A stretch of DNA of 64,000 bases, from the NCBI GenBank assembly GCA_026545225.1, contig CM048849.1:42184336-42248335 (forward strand). The letters run 5' to 3'. Below the pieces are notes generated by a model. That model worked only from the letters and a program-made list of their open reading frames with translations. It searched no databases and had not been told where the DNA came from. Below, one piece after another: positions 26,815 to 38,693 of the stretch. The position numbers and the translations under genes were made by a program. The stretch comes from Cornus controversa. Taxonomy: Eukaryota > Streptophyta > Magnoliopsida > Cornales > Cornaceae. Numbering within the stretch: the first letter of the stretch is position 1; each line of letters opens with the position of its first letter.

Positions 26815-26852
26815 TGGATTTGGATAATTGCAAATCTCTATAACTACTTGTA
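26131..26852. other. AT-rich intergenic DNA with two (TA)n tracts
   Basis: Nothing coding is visible. (TA)n tracts lie at about 26548-26573 and 26777-26812. This is the presumed distal upstream region of CPS copy 1, ending at the CACTA element. Confidence 0.6.
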
Positions 26853-27732
26853 CACTACAACAAAAAAGAGGTATTGTGGCCAAGTCTCAGTGGCGGCCAA
26901 AATTAAGCCGCCAGGTAAAATCTTTTCCTAATCTGAATTAATTAACGTGCCCTCATTCATTTCTCACTCTCTTCTCCTGAAAATTAGGAAACCTATCATT
27001 ATTTTCGAATTATCAGTTATATATTTGATCTTGTATTTTCATTTGTTTATCTTGAAACAATTGACCACAAACCCTAGTTTACAATCATCAGTGTATTAAG
27101 AAGCATTTTTACGTAAGAACAACTATAAATTGATTTTAAATTTGAAATATAATTGCTCATCTCTATCAATTTTTAGTTTCTAACCTCCGATAAAAATGCA
27201 AAAGAAGTGATAAAAAATCATTAAGCTTAGGATTAGGGTACTGTTAGCCATGGCTGAATTCAGAATGATTAATGGTTTCTTTTTAGTCATTCAACTTTTT
27301 TGGGCTATTTTCGGTAGTTACCAAGAAAGAGAGAGAGAGAGAGAGGTGAGAGAGTTGAACAAACAAGACAAAATACTTATCTTCAAAGTTGAGAAAAGAG
27401 GGGAGAGAAGAAGAATATTAAAAGCCATGCCTCCACAAGCTCATCATCATTTTGTATTCAGACTCTACATATATGATTTGTCATCTACTGTTTTTTCAAG
27501 CAATTTTCTTCATGTCCAATCCTTCTTTTTAAGACCAAAAGTTGTGGTGATGTGTTACAAGCTGAGCATTTCTATTATGATGATGTGTCTTACTGTGTTT
27601 TGAGGCCCAGATCACACAACTACACAAGGAATAAAGCATTGTGTTTTGTGCAGTTTGGTTTAATGTTGACACTCACTAAAATATAATATTTTTTAATTAG
27701 TCTATTAGTAGGAAATTCTTTCTTTTATTTTT

Positions 27733-28283
27733 CCATAAAATACACTCACACCTTCTAAAATTTATTTTAATTACATTTATATTTATAATTTGACAAAACT
27801 TACACTCACACATTCTGAGATTTGATACATAATTACACTCAATCCTAACACTACAATATATTGTCTGTTTTATCCTTTTATTGAATTCAAATATATTTTT
27901 GAACTCATTTTTTACACTTAAAAGACTACATTGCCCCGATTTTTATTTCTTTACTTTCCTTTTAACCTTAAGCCACACACACATACACATATATATTTTT
28001 GCAGCATTAGAAATATATTACAGATTTTATTAAATATATTTTTAATATATGTTATATTACGTATTTTACGAAAAAAAAAAATTTGAAATTATAAAAACTT
28101 GTAATTCAACCTTTATGAATCTTAATGTGTTGATGCTTTATCATCATCACATTAAGATTCATAAAGCTTGAAAGAATTACAAATATGTATAATTTGTCAT
28201 TTAAATTTTATACTAAAATATGTAATATAACATATATTAAAAATATATTTAATGAAATTTTTAATATATTTCTAGTGCTTCAA

Positions 28284-28334
<51 letters not shown>

Positions 28335-28578
28335 CGTGGCTTAAGGTTAAAGGGAAAGTAATGGAAGAAAGTTGGGGGCAATGTAATCTTTTAAACGTGA
28401 AAAACGAGGTCAATAATGTCTTTTCAGTCAATGAAGAGATAAAACTGACAATACATATAGTGTTGGGGTTAAATGTAATCATGCATCAAATCTCAGGGGG
28501 TGTGAGTGTAAGTTTTGCCAAATTATAAATATGAGTGTAGTTATAGCAAATCTCAGGGGACGTGAGTATATTTTACCC
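27733..28578. mobile_element. Foldback (long terminal inverted repeat) element nested in the CACTA element
   Basis: The 846-bp block is a near-complete palindrome centred near 28140 (ATGAATCTTAATGTG, loop, CACATTAAGATTCAT). The arms are about 400 bp and include TAATATATGTTATATTACGTATTTT matched later in reverse. The ends are related: left CCATAAAATACACTCAC and right GTGAGTATATTTTACCC. It is flanked by TTTATTTTT at 27724-27732 and 28579-28587, a possible 9-bp target duplication, though of low complexity. A (GT)n tract (about 28297-28330) sits in the right arm and its short CA counterpart in the left. No coding capacity. End style and 9-bp duplication suggest a Mutator-like non-autonomous element. 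Confidence 0.75.
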
Positions 28579-28923
28579 TTTATTTTTTCATTCATTCCAT
28601 ACTTTGATTTTTGCTATTTTAGTCTTTTTCTTGGTGGTACTTGAGCATTCCTTTGCTTTCTCTTTAACTTTAGTTGTAGAAAGTTTATTGGCAAGCGCTA
28701 TGACTTTGCTACTCTAGTGGGATAATGGGGTTGAATCCTTTTAGCTTACTTTGTTGGTACTTTGTTACCGAAACAAATATAGATAAAAGTTCAATAAAAA
28801 AAATCAATGTACCTATACAAAATGTTTTCTATACAAATTAATAGAGCTAATAAGTACAATAATATGTGTTAACAAGTTGCCATTAATTTTTTTTTTTTTT
28901 TTTTGTCTGTTGGATAAAATAAG

Positions 28924-29796
28924 GTGAGCAATGAATATCTAAAAGGAGTTGGAAGGTTCTTAGAGTTTGCATTTGCTAATGCAGCTTATGAAGGAATGAT
29001 ACTGTGTCCATGTGTTAAATGTGTGAACTATTTTTGGAAGAGTCGTTGAGATGCATTAGATGATATTGTTGTCAATGGGTTTCTTAAGAATTACACATTG
29101 GATTCACCATGGGGAGGAAGCATCTTCAAGAGTTGCTAATGAAACTGTTGGCTAGGGTTTCAATGAAGATAACGATATGCATGATATGTTGCACGATGCA
29201 TTTGGAATGAGGAGTCATGAGGATGAAAGGGATGACCTAATGCATGAAGCTATTGAGAGGCCTAATACAGAGGGTACAAGGTTTTTAAAATTGGTAGAAG
29301 ATGTTGAGATAGAATTGTACCCAAGATGTGAGAAGTTTTCAAAACTCTCTTTCATTATTTGGTTGTTTCACCTTCAATGCCTCGATGGGTGGAGCGACAA
29401 AACCTTTTATATGTTACTTGAGTTGTTGAAAGAGGTATTTCCCATGGCTGACACATTACCAAAATCCTTGTATGAGACTAAAAAGATAATTGGAGATTTG
29501 GGATTAACATACAACAAAATTGATGCTTGTCCAAATGATTGTATGTTATTCTGGAAAAAGTGTGCGAATATGAGGTGTGTGCGACTTGTGGTGCTTCAAG
29601 GTGAAAAAATGTTGAACATAATTTAGTAGATGAAGCTTTTTCATCTAAAAAGAATAGGAAGATCCCTGCCAAGGTATTGCGTCACTTTCCTTTGATTCTG
29701 AGGTTGAAGAGATTGTTTATGTCCTCAAAACCAACAACCTCAATGAGATGGCATGCAGAAAGGCATACCAATAATGGGTTCTTGAGGCATCCAGTT
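28924..29796 (+). pseudogene. CACTA transposase (Tnp2) fragment with transposase-associated domain
   Basis: The first frame reads FLEFAFANAAYEGMILCPCV, then KCVNYFWKSR, stop, DALDDIVVNGFLKNYT: the transposase-associated Cys-rich domain. A second frame (29177-29626) gives the Tnp2 start, including LDGWSDKTFYMLLELLKEVF and LPKSLYETKKIIGDLGL, and CPNDCMLFWK. A third frame gives CATCGASR, stop, then KIPAKVLRHFPLILRLKRLF and MRWHAERHTNNGFLRHPV. So there are two frameshifts and several stops, one of them TGA where the family has Trp. The catalytic C-terminal half is missing. Confidence 0.88.
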
Positions 29797-30732
29797 AAAA
29801 AATGTGGTCACACACTTGACAGTACTATCAGTCTCCATTGAACAATTAGTTCCTGATATATAATTGTTTTGTTATATAGGATTGCCATTAGATTTTTAAC
29901 CTGCCAAAAAAAGGAAAAAAGAAAAAAAAAAACCAAATAGGTTTTTAGCATTTAAGCTGAATAATTTCAAAAAAAAAAACATTTAGCGGCGGTTTATAAT
30001 TTTAAAAAATCAATTTTAAACACTGCTCAATAGAGGCGATTTTCACCGCCCTTTTAAAAAACTTTTAGTGGCGGTCAAAACCACCGCTATAGCATTCGGA
30101 ATCCCTATTGTGGCGGTTTTCACCGCCTTTATAGCCTTAATATTTATAGCGGCTGCACATATTGCGACTAATGCAGAAGTCGCCACTAGGCTGCCGCAAC
30201 ATCCTTTAGCAGCGGTTTTGAATATGACGGTTTCGACTGTCGGTAAATGTCATATTAGTTGGAGTAATTATAAATGTCTAAACATTTTTTATTTTTATTA
30301 TATATATATTTTTACTCATTTTCTTTTATCAAGTTTTATTTTTATTAACTAGTATGTAGATGAGTCATTATTTACTTAAGATATCAAGAGACAACATCAC
30401 AATGCTTATATTCATTTGAGTTATAATTAAATTAATATAATAATGGATTTGAAGATGACACTCTTGTAAAGTTTGGAGTTTTTTTTTATTTATTATCAAT
30501 TACTACCATTTTTTTTTTATATAGAAAAGGGTGGTGTTCCCCATTCAAGAGGATGCTCTCGTCTCGCGAACCCACCATTTCAAACACTGTTTTCCCTGTA
30601 TTGCCATTACCAACAAATATTATATTCCTCTGTGCATTTTGGATAAAAAATAAAAAAAAATGCAAGTGAGTTTTCATTAATATATAGAATGAAATGTATC
30701 TATTTTAAGAGTAATACTTGCTTACTAAAGGT

Positions 30733-30815
30733 GGATTGGTCCAGCGGTATAAGTTCTGACTTTTCAATTGGAAGGTCGAGAGGTTCAGTCTTCGGTGGAG
30801 GCGGCAGTGTCCTAA
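30733..30815 (+). repeat. tRNA-derived SINE head (pol III box A/B)
   Basis: GTGGATTGGTCCAGCGGTAT resembles a box A region, and about 35 bp downstream GAGGTTCAGTCTTCGG resembles box B. The spacing suits a tRNA-related SINE head. It does not form a proper tRNA (no matching acceptor stem, no CCA context), so it is not a functional tRNA gene. The SINE 3' limit is not defined. Confidence 0.5.
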
Positions 30816-31059
30816 CCATCAATTAAATTTGACACATCACTTTTAAATTGTAGATAGAAAACAATCAAATGAGTCTTTTAGAAAGAGAGTAACCAGAATA
30901 ATAAATGTGAAGTTACATTGCATGTAATTAAAAATAATCTGTCTAATTATAATTGGGGGTCAGGATATAGTAGGTACTCACCGGTGAGTATCTAAGTATT
31001 GTCCTATTTTAAATTTATTTTTTTCTTGAAAATACTTGAATACTTATCGACGGGGAGGA

Positions 31060-31320
31060 ACTTCCTCTTCATTGTTGATGTGGCACAATGATAGAATAAC
31101 ACGTGTCCATTTTTAATTTAAAATATATTAAAAAAGTTTAAATTTTTTCTCTTTAATTTAAAATTCAAAATAGACATGTGTTATTCTATATTTGTGCCAC
31201 ATTTATGATAATAAAAAAAAAAAAAAAAGCAATTCCTCTTTTTTTTCTCTCTATTTTAAAATTCAAAACAAAAACGTGTTATTCTATATTTCTGCTACAT
31301 TGATAATAAAAAATTGATTA
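31060..31320. repeat. Hairpin repeat with three copies of a GTGTTATTCTAT block
   Basis: 31062-31112 (TGTGGCACAATGATAGAATA then ACACGTGTCC) is reverse-complemented at 31165-31215 (GACATGTGTTATTCTATATT then TGTGCCACA). A further copy in that second orientation follows at about 31265-31315. The block looks like a small inverted-repeat transposon plus a partial duplication. Confidence 0.55.
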
Positions 31321-31507
31321 CTCTTCACTGATGGTGAGAGACAAACATTGTCTTTTTCTTTTTAAGTATTTTAAACTTAAAAAAGAACACATATCTTCTT
31401 CTTGTTGTGGGCCTTGTGGCACATGTTCATCTTTAGTGGCATAAAGATAAATATTATTGTTAAGGAATTAGTAATACTATGTGACTTAGATTGGCTTAAA
31501 GACTTTC

Positions 31508-31508
31508 A

Positions 31509-31554
<46 letters not shown>

Positions 31555-32077
31555 TTTTCTTTTTTGAGGACTTATATATATCTATATATATTTTTCTTTT
31601 TTGAGGACTTGAATACTTGCATTGAGAAACACGTGCTAGTTGAGACTTGAGACTTGTACAAGTCAATATTGTATTATAAACAATAATACAAAAAAAGGAC
31701 AGGTAGTAGATTAATTGATAGAATATCTAAATTGTTGTATTCAAGGTTTGGAATCGATTCTCTATCTTACATTTATGTCCTAGGGCGGGTATATCCTCTC
31801 AGTTTAACACATCAATGCTTAGGATGTATATATGTGGTATATGTGCATGTACTTTATATATGTAGGACATATGATAGGAAGATTAAAGATATATGTTCTC
31901 ATGTATTAATATTTATGTATAACTTTTTTTTTCTTTACATTTACAAATAACTTGATATGTGATATCTGTGTGTGTGTATATATATATATATATAATCTTC
32001 CAATCATATGTCCTACATATATAAAGTACATACACATATATATCTTTAATCTTCCTATCATATGTCCTACATATATA

Positions 32078-32153
<76 letters not shown>

Positions 32154-32155
32154 TA
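31508..32155. repeat. Microsatellite cluster with a triplicated 45-bp block
   Basis: (TA)n at 31509-31546 and again at 31977-31993 and 32108-32152, with (CA)n at about 32083-32108. Between them a block containing TATATGTAGGACATATGAT and GGAAGATTAAAGATATAT (31854-31895) recurs twice in inverted orientation (about 31996-32022 and 32043-32079). This is consistent with slippage and hairpin-mediated duplication. Open frames here are repeat artefacts. Confidence 0.75.
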
Positions 32156-32421
32156 GTAATGCTATATAATTCAAGGAATGAACTGACGCAAAACAACATT
32201 TTCATGCAAAAAAATTAGACTAATGCCTAACCAGTTAAATAATTCAAATGTGTCTGATAACAAAATTTAAATATCATTTAAAAAATAAGTCTCATTTAAA
32301 GTGAAGTAATATTTTAACCGACAATAATTCCAAAAAATAGCAATAAAATTCTCAATTTACATTTAACTTTAAATTTTCAGAAATTTAAATTCATGTCTTA
32401 AATTTCTTTGTACTTAATATT

Positions 32422-33178
32422 TGTTATAAAAATAATATTAATAATAATACTTTGGATTTTCTATTATTTAATTCAATATACCATAAATAAACAACACTCG
32501 ATTGAAATAAAAAGTACAATTTATTTATTCAATACACAACAATAACATTAATAAATAGAACCTGATGGTAGACCGATGCTCGAATTAAATTCGATCTCCT
32601 TAAGACAATTATCGCCCCGCAATGGTGTTAAACGGATTCTTGGCGATTGTCTCCCAGGATACAACGATCTTCATCTCGATTGGTAGCAACACTTCAAACC
32701 AATTGAACTTCTGCGAACCACAATGTGTTAGTACTCTCTCTTTGACTTGACTCTCTTGAACTTTTGATTGAAATCAGACCACGAAAACTTGATATACGAC
32801 CACTTGTGTTAGGCTATATAGAAAGAGATATTAGAAACGTAGAGAGAAGGAAAAGAAATCAGAAAACATATATTTTACAAATGAGGCTAATCGGCCTATT
32901 TATAGACCACTAGGTGCCTTTTCACGTTTGTCCGAATAAGCATGGGACATGTTGTTTCACTCCAAGCGTTAAGAGTTGTGATCTTTCACTGGAAGTGTCT
33001 GTTCGTAATTCATATTTAAATGTTTGCTCATTACGAACTAACACTCTCGTGTCTATTCATTACTTAACAGACATTCTACCACCATGTTATATCCTAATGA
33101 TGCTATGACAGACATTTTGTCATTCATTCAATATCACTTACATCGCATACATGTAATTTTCATTTAATTTTTCCAACA
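32422..33178 (-). repeat. Copia 3' LTR
   Basis: 757 bp, TG...CA in either reading. It differs from the partner LTR by six substitutions and one single-base indel in my reading. Contains a CTATAAATAGG TATA box on the minus strand (about 32896-32906). Confidence 0.93.
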
Positions 33179-33684
33179 ATCCCTCACATAAATGAAAATT
33201 AACCTCAAATGTAAAAAATACTCGAATGACACTAGAGAGAGTACAATTGAAAAGTTATTGCATCGGAATAGATAGCTTTTGGCTTTGAATCTTCCTTAGT
33301 GTAATACTATCGGATTTACTTGGCTAACTAGTGACATAAAGTCTTGAACTATTCAGCCGTTTGTGTAAAATCAGACAATAGTATACACACAACACCTTTT
33401 CACACAAAGTTGGTTCTTTCGGTTGTGTTCATTTTTGCCCTGAACAAATCCTGGTATTCATGAGTGCTCTAGAGAATTTAGCCTTTCATTCTCATAGAAG
33501 CGGCCCACTTCACACTCATATAGGTGATTCTCTATTATGAATATCCTGCCATACCCCACTTGAATTTCCAAGATATAGGAATCACTAAAAGCATAACTTA
33601 ACCTAATTCACACGACAGGCAACACTGTGTCATCATAGAAATGGGTAGAAGATATACATCTTCCTAGTGCTACTGATGAGCCAT

Positions 33685-36600
33685 TCAAAACTTCAGTTGT
33701 CCCTTTGAATCTATATCTTGGGATCTCCAGTCAACTAGATGGGGCTTCCATTAAGGTGACTCGGTAGATATAGGCTTTAAGCCCATTCCCCTTGATGACT
33801 TATATACTTGCTCTCTTGATAAACCTTTTGTAAAAGGATCTGCTATATTGTCCATGGACTTCACATATTCAATGAAAATTATTTTATTTAAGAGCAGCTA
33901 CTTAATAGTATTATGTCTCCTTCTTATATGCCGAGATTTACCATTATATATATGATTTTGTGCCCTCCCAATTGCTGATTGACTATCACAATGTATACAA
34001 ATCGCAGGCACATGTTTTGGCCAATTTGGAATATCCTCTAGGAATTTACGAAGCCACTCTGCTTCTTCACTTGCCTTATCCAAAGCAATGAATTCAGATT
34101 CCATTGTGGATCTGGCAATACAAGTTTGTTTTGAAGATTTCTAAGATACGGCAGCACCACCAAGAGTAAAGATATATCCACTCGTGGATTTTGAGTCTTT
34201 TGTATCTGAGATCCAGTTAGCATCACTGTATCCCTCAAGAACATCTGGGTACTTTGTATAATGTAATCCCAAATTCAGGGTGTATCTCAAATATCTTAAT
34301 ACCCTAATTATTGATGTCCAATGATCCTTTCCTGGATTACTAGTATATCTACTCAGTTTATTTATTGAGTAAGCTATATCGGATCGTGTGCAGTTCATTA
34401 CATACATTAGACTGCCTATGATCCGAGAATACTTGAGTTGTGATATGCCAGGACTATTATTCTTTGATAAATGAAAATTTAAATCTATAGGAGTCTTAGA
34501 AATATTCCTGTCATTCTTATTAAATTTATGTAGTATTTTCTCAATATAGTAAGATTGAGATAACATTAGACCTTCTGATGTTTTAGAAATTTTAATTCCT
34601 AGAATAACATCAGCAATACCCATATCTTTCATATCAAAGTTATTCGTCAGCATTTTCTTAGTAACTTTAATGGTGTCATTACTACCCATGATTAACATAT
34701 CATCCACATATAGGCAGACAATCACATATTCATCTTGAGTTCTTTTGGTATACACACATTTATCACACTCGTTGATTTTAAATCCGTTTGATAACATCAC
34801 TTTATCAAATTTCTCATGCCATTGTTTAGGTGCTTTTTTTAATCCATAAAGAGATTTAACAAGTCTACACACTTTCTTCTCTTGTCCTGAAACAATAAAC
34901 CCTTTTAGTTGTTCCATATAAATTTCTTCATCTAACTCACCATTCAAGAATGCTGTCTTAACATCCATTTGATGTATTTTGAGATTTTGCAATGCTCCAA
35001 TTGCGATTAACATTCTAATGGATGTAATTCTTGTTACTGGTGAGTATGTGTCAAAGTAATCTAAGCCCTCATTTTGTTTGTAACCTTTAGCTACAAGTCT
35101 GGCTTTATACTTATCTATTGATCCATCAGCTTTCATCTTCCTTTTGAAAATCCACTTACAACCAAGTGATTTATTTCCAGGAGGAAGATCCACCAATTCC
35201 CAAGTATGATTTTGTAAGATGGATTCAATTTCACTATTAATAGCCTCTTTCCACAAAAGAGCTTCTGGAGAAGACACAGCTTCAGTGTATGTTTGAGGCT
35301 CACTTTCTAATAAATATGTTAAGAAATCAGGACCAAATGACTTAGACATCTTAGTTCTCTTACTACGTCTAAGTTCATCCTCATTTTTCTTTTCTATAGA
35401 CTCTGGTTCTATAGTTTCTTGAGTATCACTATTAATAGTATCACGATCTCTTTTAAGAGAGTTCTTATCATGTATATTTTTACAAGAAAATACATTCTCA
35501 AAGAACGTTGCATTCCTGGACTCAATAATGGTATTGACATGTATATCTGTAATGTTAGATTTATGCACAAGGAATCTATAGGCACTACTATTGTTAGCAT
35601 AACTAATGAAAATACAATCAATAATTTTAGGACCTATCATAACTTTCTTAGGATCATGAACAACCACCTTAGCAAGACACCTCCACACTTTCAAGTATTT
35701 ATAAGAAGGTCTTCGATTTTTTCATAACTCATAAGGTGTCTTATCAGATTTCTTGTGAGGTATTTTATTGAGAATATGGTTCGCAGAAAGCAAAGCTTCC
35801 CCCAACAAGTTCTGAGGTAATCCAGAATTATCAATAAGGCATTCATCATCTCTTTAAGAGTAAGATTCTTGTGTTCAGCAATACCATTTTGTTGAGGTGA
35901 GTAAGGAGCCGTGATTTGATAAATGATACCAAATTCTGAACAAAGGTCAGCAAATGGTGCTTCATATTCATCACCCCTATCACTTCTTATTATTTTTATT
36001 TTCTTGCCAGTTTGATTCTCAACCTCATTCTTATAATGTTTAAACATTTCTAAGGCTTCATCTTTGCTACGAAGCAAATAGACATAACAACCTTGTGCAA
36101 TCATCAATAAAAGTAATAAAATACTTTTTCCCACCTCTAGTTTGCACACACTTTAAGTCACAGACATCACTGTGAATTAATTCTAGAGGTTTTGTACTCC
36201 TCTTTATGGAGTTAAAAGGAGTTTTCGTTGACTTTGCTTCTACACACGTTTCACACTTATTCATTGAGTCGATATTAAATTTAGGTAGTAAATTCATATT
36301 AATTAATCTGCGTATTGCATCATAATTAACATGTCCTAGTCTACCATGCCACATATCAGAAGACTCGATCAAATAAGAAGAAGCATTAACTTTATTATAA
36401 AGTTTGGGAATATCGGTTATTACATTGAGTTTAAATAAATTCTCAATCAAAGACCATTTTCCCACATACACACCATTTTTAGTAATAAATACATTTTGAT
36501 CAACAAATACTAATTTGAACCCATTTTTGCTCAGCAAGGCTCCAGATACAAGATTTTTCTGGATATCTAGTACATGCAGCATAAGTGTGAATTCTTTCCC

Positions 36601-36957
36601 TGAGGACATCTTTAACACAATTTTTCTTTGACCTTCAACTTTGGCAGTAGCGGAGTTCCCCATGAAGACTCGTTCTCCAGGTTCTACTACTTTATAAGCA
36701 GTAAATTTACTCCTATCTGAGCAGATATGGCGAGTAGTTCCAGTATCCACCCACCACCCTCGGATTTTGTCTACCAAGTCAATCTTTGAAACCATGGCTG
36801 ACAGATCTCTATCTGATTTTTTAATAACCAGTTTCTTTATGTGCACCTTAGTTGACTTTAATTTGTAGAACTTTTGTATTCTTCTAGGACAATCTTTAGT
36901 ACGGTGTCCGTTCCTTTTGCATCCATAGCATTTCCCATTAAATTTAGGAAGAGTCAT
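33685..36957 (-). pseudogene. Copia gag-pol remnant (zinc knuckle, protease, integrase, RT, RNase H)
   Basis: The frame starts at the CCHC knuckle (CYGCKRNGHRTKDC, 36925 downward). Next come protease WWVDTGTTRHICSD, the GAG-pre-integrase WHGRLGHVNYDAIR, and integrase HSDVCDL, FIDDCTR and YSPQQNGIAEHKN. The RT includes CKWIFKRKMKADGSIDKYKA, QMDVKTAFLNGELDEEIYM and catalytic YVDDM. RNase H has YSDANW and MESEFIAL. A frameshift near 36090-36110 is offset by a second near 35830. In-frame stops lie near 35722 (TGA for Trp), at 34141-34143 (TAG for Trp) and at 33898-33900 (TAG for Gln). The product cannot be made intact. Confidence 0.93.
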
Positions 36958-37053
36958 CCATCTGATTGTATGAAATACACCGACAAGTTAATCACGTAAT
37001 TAAATAATAGAAATCCAATTATCCAAAAATATGAAAATTAATTGTCTTAAGAT

Positions 37054-37811
37054 TGTTATAAAAATAATATTAATAATAATACTTTGGATTTTCTATTATT
37101 TAATTCAATATACCATAAATAAACAACACTCGATTGAAATAAAAAGTACAATTTATTTATTCAATACACAACAATAACATTAATAAATAGAACCTGATGG
37201 TAGACCGATGCTCGAATTAAATTCGATCTCCTTAAGACAATTATCGCCCCGCAATGGTGTTAAACGGATTATTGGCGAGTGTCTCCCAGGATACAACGAT
37301 CTTCATCTCGATTGGTAGCAACACTTCAAACCAATTGAACTTCTGCGAACCACCAATGTGTTAGTATTCTCTCTTTGACTTGACTCTCTTGAACTTTTGA
37401 TTGAAATCAGACCACGAAAACTTGATATACGACCACTTGTGTTAGGCTATATAGAAAGAGAGATTAGAGACGTAGAGAGAAGGAAAAGAAATCAGAAAAC
37501 ATATATTTTACAAATGAGGCTAATCGGCCTATTTATAGACCACTAGGTGCCTTTTCACGTTTGTCCGAATAAGCATGGGACATGTTGTTTCACTCCAAGC
37601 GTTAAGAGTTGTGATCTTTCACTGGAAGTGTCTGTTCGTAATTCATATTTAAATGTTTGCTCATTACGAACTAACACTCTCGTGTCTATTCATTACTTAA
37701 CAGACATTCTACCACCATGTTATATCCTAATGATGCTATGACAGACATTTTGTCATTCATTCAATATCACTTACATCGCATACATGTAATTTTCATTTAA
37801 TTTTTCCAACA
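37054..37811 (-). repeat. Copia 5' LTR
   Basis: 758 bp, the promoter-side LTR for the minus-strand element. A TATA box (TCTATAAATAG) lies at 37529-37539 on the minus strand. Followed inward by ATCTTAAGACAATTAATT, which is not the usual tRNA-Met primer site. Confidence 0.93.
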
Positions 37812-37936
37812 ATATTTAATTTTATCAAATAATAACTAATAAAGTTTATCATGAGAATATTCTTATAATGAATTCGGGAGCGCATGTCTCACAATAATCT
37901 AAAAGTGCGAACTCATATAAGACGATATGATAAATT

Positions 37937-38693
37937 TAAAAAAAAATTATTTATAAGTCCTACTTTTTAATTGTAAGGACCGATAAGTCCTAAAAATATT
38001 TTGTTATGACAACTAAGTTTTACTTTTAGTTCATATTTTCAATTAAGTTCATAATTCCATTCACATTGATTTTTTTCCAATAGTGCCCTTTTTATTATAA
38101 AATATCATTAATTCTATTCTTATATAAGATTATTCAAGAAAAGATCTATGCCACCTTGATAAACTTCATAGATGTATATGTTTGTAACATAGTGTTAAAT
38201 TTATATAAAATTACATTTAATTCTTGAAATTACTTATTTGTAAAATAATATAAATAGAAAAAAGTGAAAAATTTAAGTAATTCGTTAAGTGTACATAAAT
38301 ACACCTCATTGAAAAAATTGTAAATTTTTTTTGGCTTGTTTTAATATTTATTTTTATTACAAATTGGTTGAATTTAAATAACTTGTTAAATATTTAAAAA
38401 AATTGCTAATTTTGGTGGGAATTAAAACTATGTGCTTTTTCATTATTATTATAAATTGATAATAATTATAAAAATTAGAAGTAAAAGTTATATTTAGTAT
38501 ATTAATTAAAAAAACCATTTAACACATTTATGAGAAAGGACGATGTTGGAAAAAAATAGTGTTAATAGAGCCGTGAACTTAGTTAGACATAGTTATTAAA
38601 AGTAGAACTTAGGTATCCTAACAAATATTTTTAGGACTTATTAGTTCGGACAATTGAAAAGTAGGATTTATAAGTAATTTTTTAAAAATTTTA
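37937..38693. repeat. Inverted-repeat element, family A copy 1
   Basis: The left arm (ATTATTTATAAGTCCTACTTTT, through AAGTCCTAAAAATATTTTGT) is the reverse complement of the right arm (38600-38690: ACAAATATTTTTAGGACTTATTAG, through AAGTAGGATTTATAAGTAATT). Arms are about 130 bp or more; the AT-rich interior is non-coding. The same arms occur at 40212-40957. Confidence 0.7.

Larger units (their letters stand above)
26853..30266 (+). mobile_element. CACTA (En/Spm) DNA transposon, defective, about 3.4 kb
   Basis: The left end begins CACTACAACAAAAAAGAGG, a standard CACTA terminus. The right part (29985-30245) is a subterminal array of GGCGGT/ACCGCC motifs in both orientations (for example GTGGCGGTTTTCACCGCC near 30110). 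It runs to a degraded terminus near 30266 (ATTAGTTGGAGTA against TTTTGTTGTAGTG). Part of a Tnp2 transposase lies at 28924-29796. A foldback element is nested at 27733-28578. I could not confirm a 3-bp target duplication (GTA against ATT), so the exact right end is uncertain. Between 26900 and 27700 there is a GAGA-containing open frame (27250-27603) that I do not recognise. Confidence 0.75.
32422..37811 (-). mobile_element. Ty1/copia LTR retrotransposon, gag-deleted, young
   Basis: LTRs at 32422-33178 (3' LTR) and 37054-37811 (5' LTR) begin TG and end CA. A perfect 5-bp target duplication, ATATT, lies at 32417-32421 and 37812-37816. Coding is on the minus strand in the copia order: zinc knuckle, protease, integrase, RT, RNase H. 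Only about 100 bp separates the 5' LTR from the zinc knuckle, so most of gag and any normal primer-binding site are missing. A purine-rich tract (GTGAGGGAT) abuts the 3' LTR at 33179-33187. Insertion is intergenic, between the CPS copies. Confidence 0.95.

Noticed and set aside
27250-27603. 117-codon open frame inside the CACTA element
   Set aside because: Contains a simple GAGA-encoded ERERERE tract and no domain I recognise; could be an element remnant, so not called as a gene.
30733-30815. Functional tRNA gene
   Set aside because: Box A/B-like sequences are present but there is no complete cloverleaf or acceptor stem; better explained as a SINE head.
31906-32218. Open frames of Tyr/Ile and Val/Cys repeats
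   Set aside because: Translation of (TA)n and (CA)n microsatellites.
32914-33108. 64-codon frame repeated identically at 37547-37741
   Set aside because: It is LTR sequence; duplication simply reflects the two LTRs.
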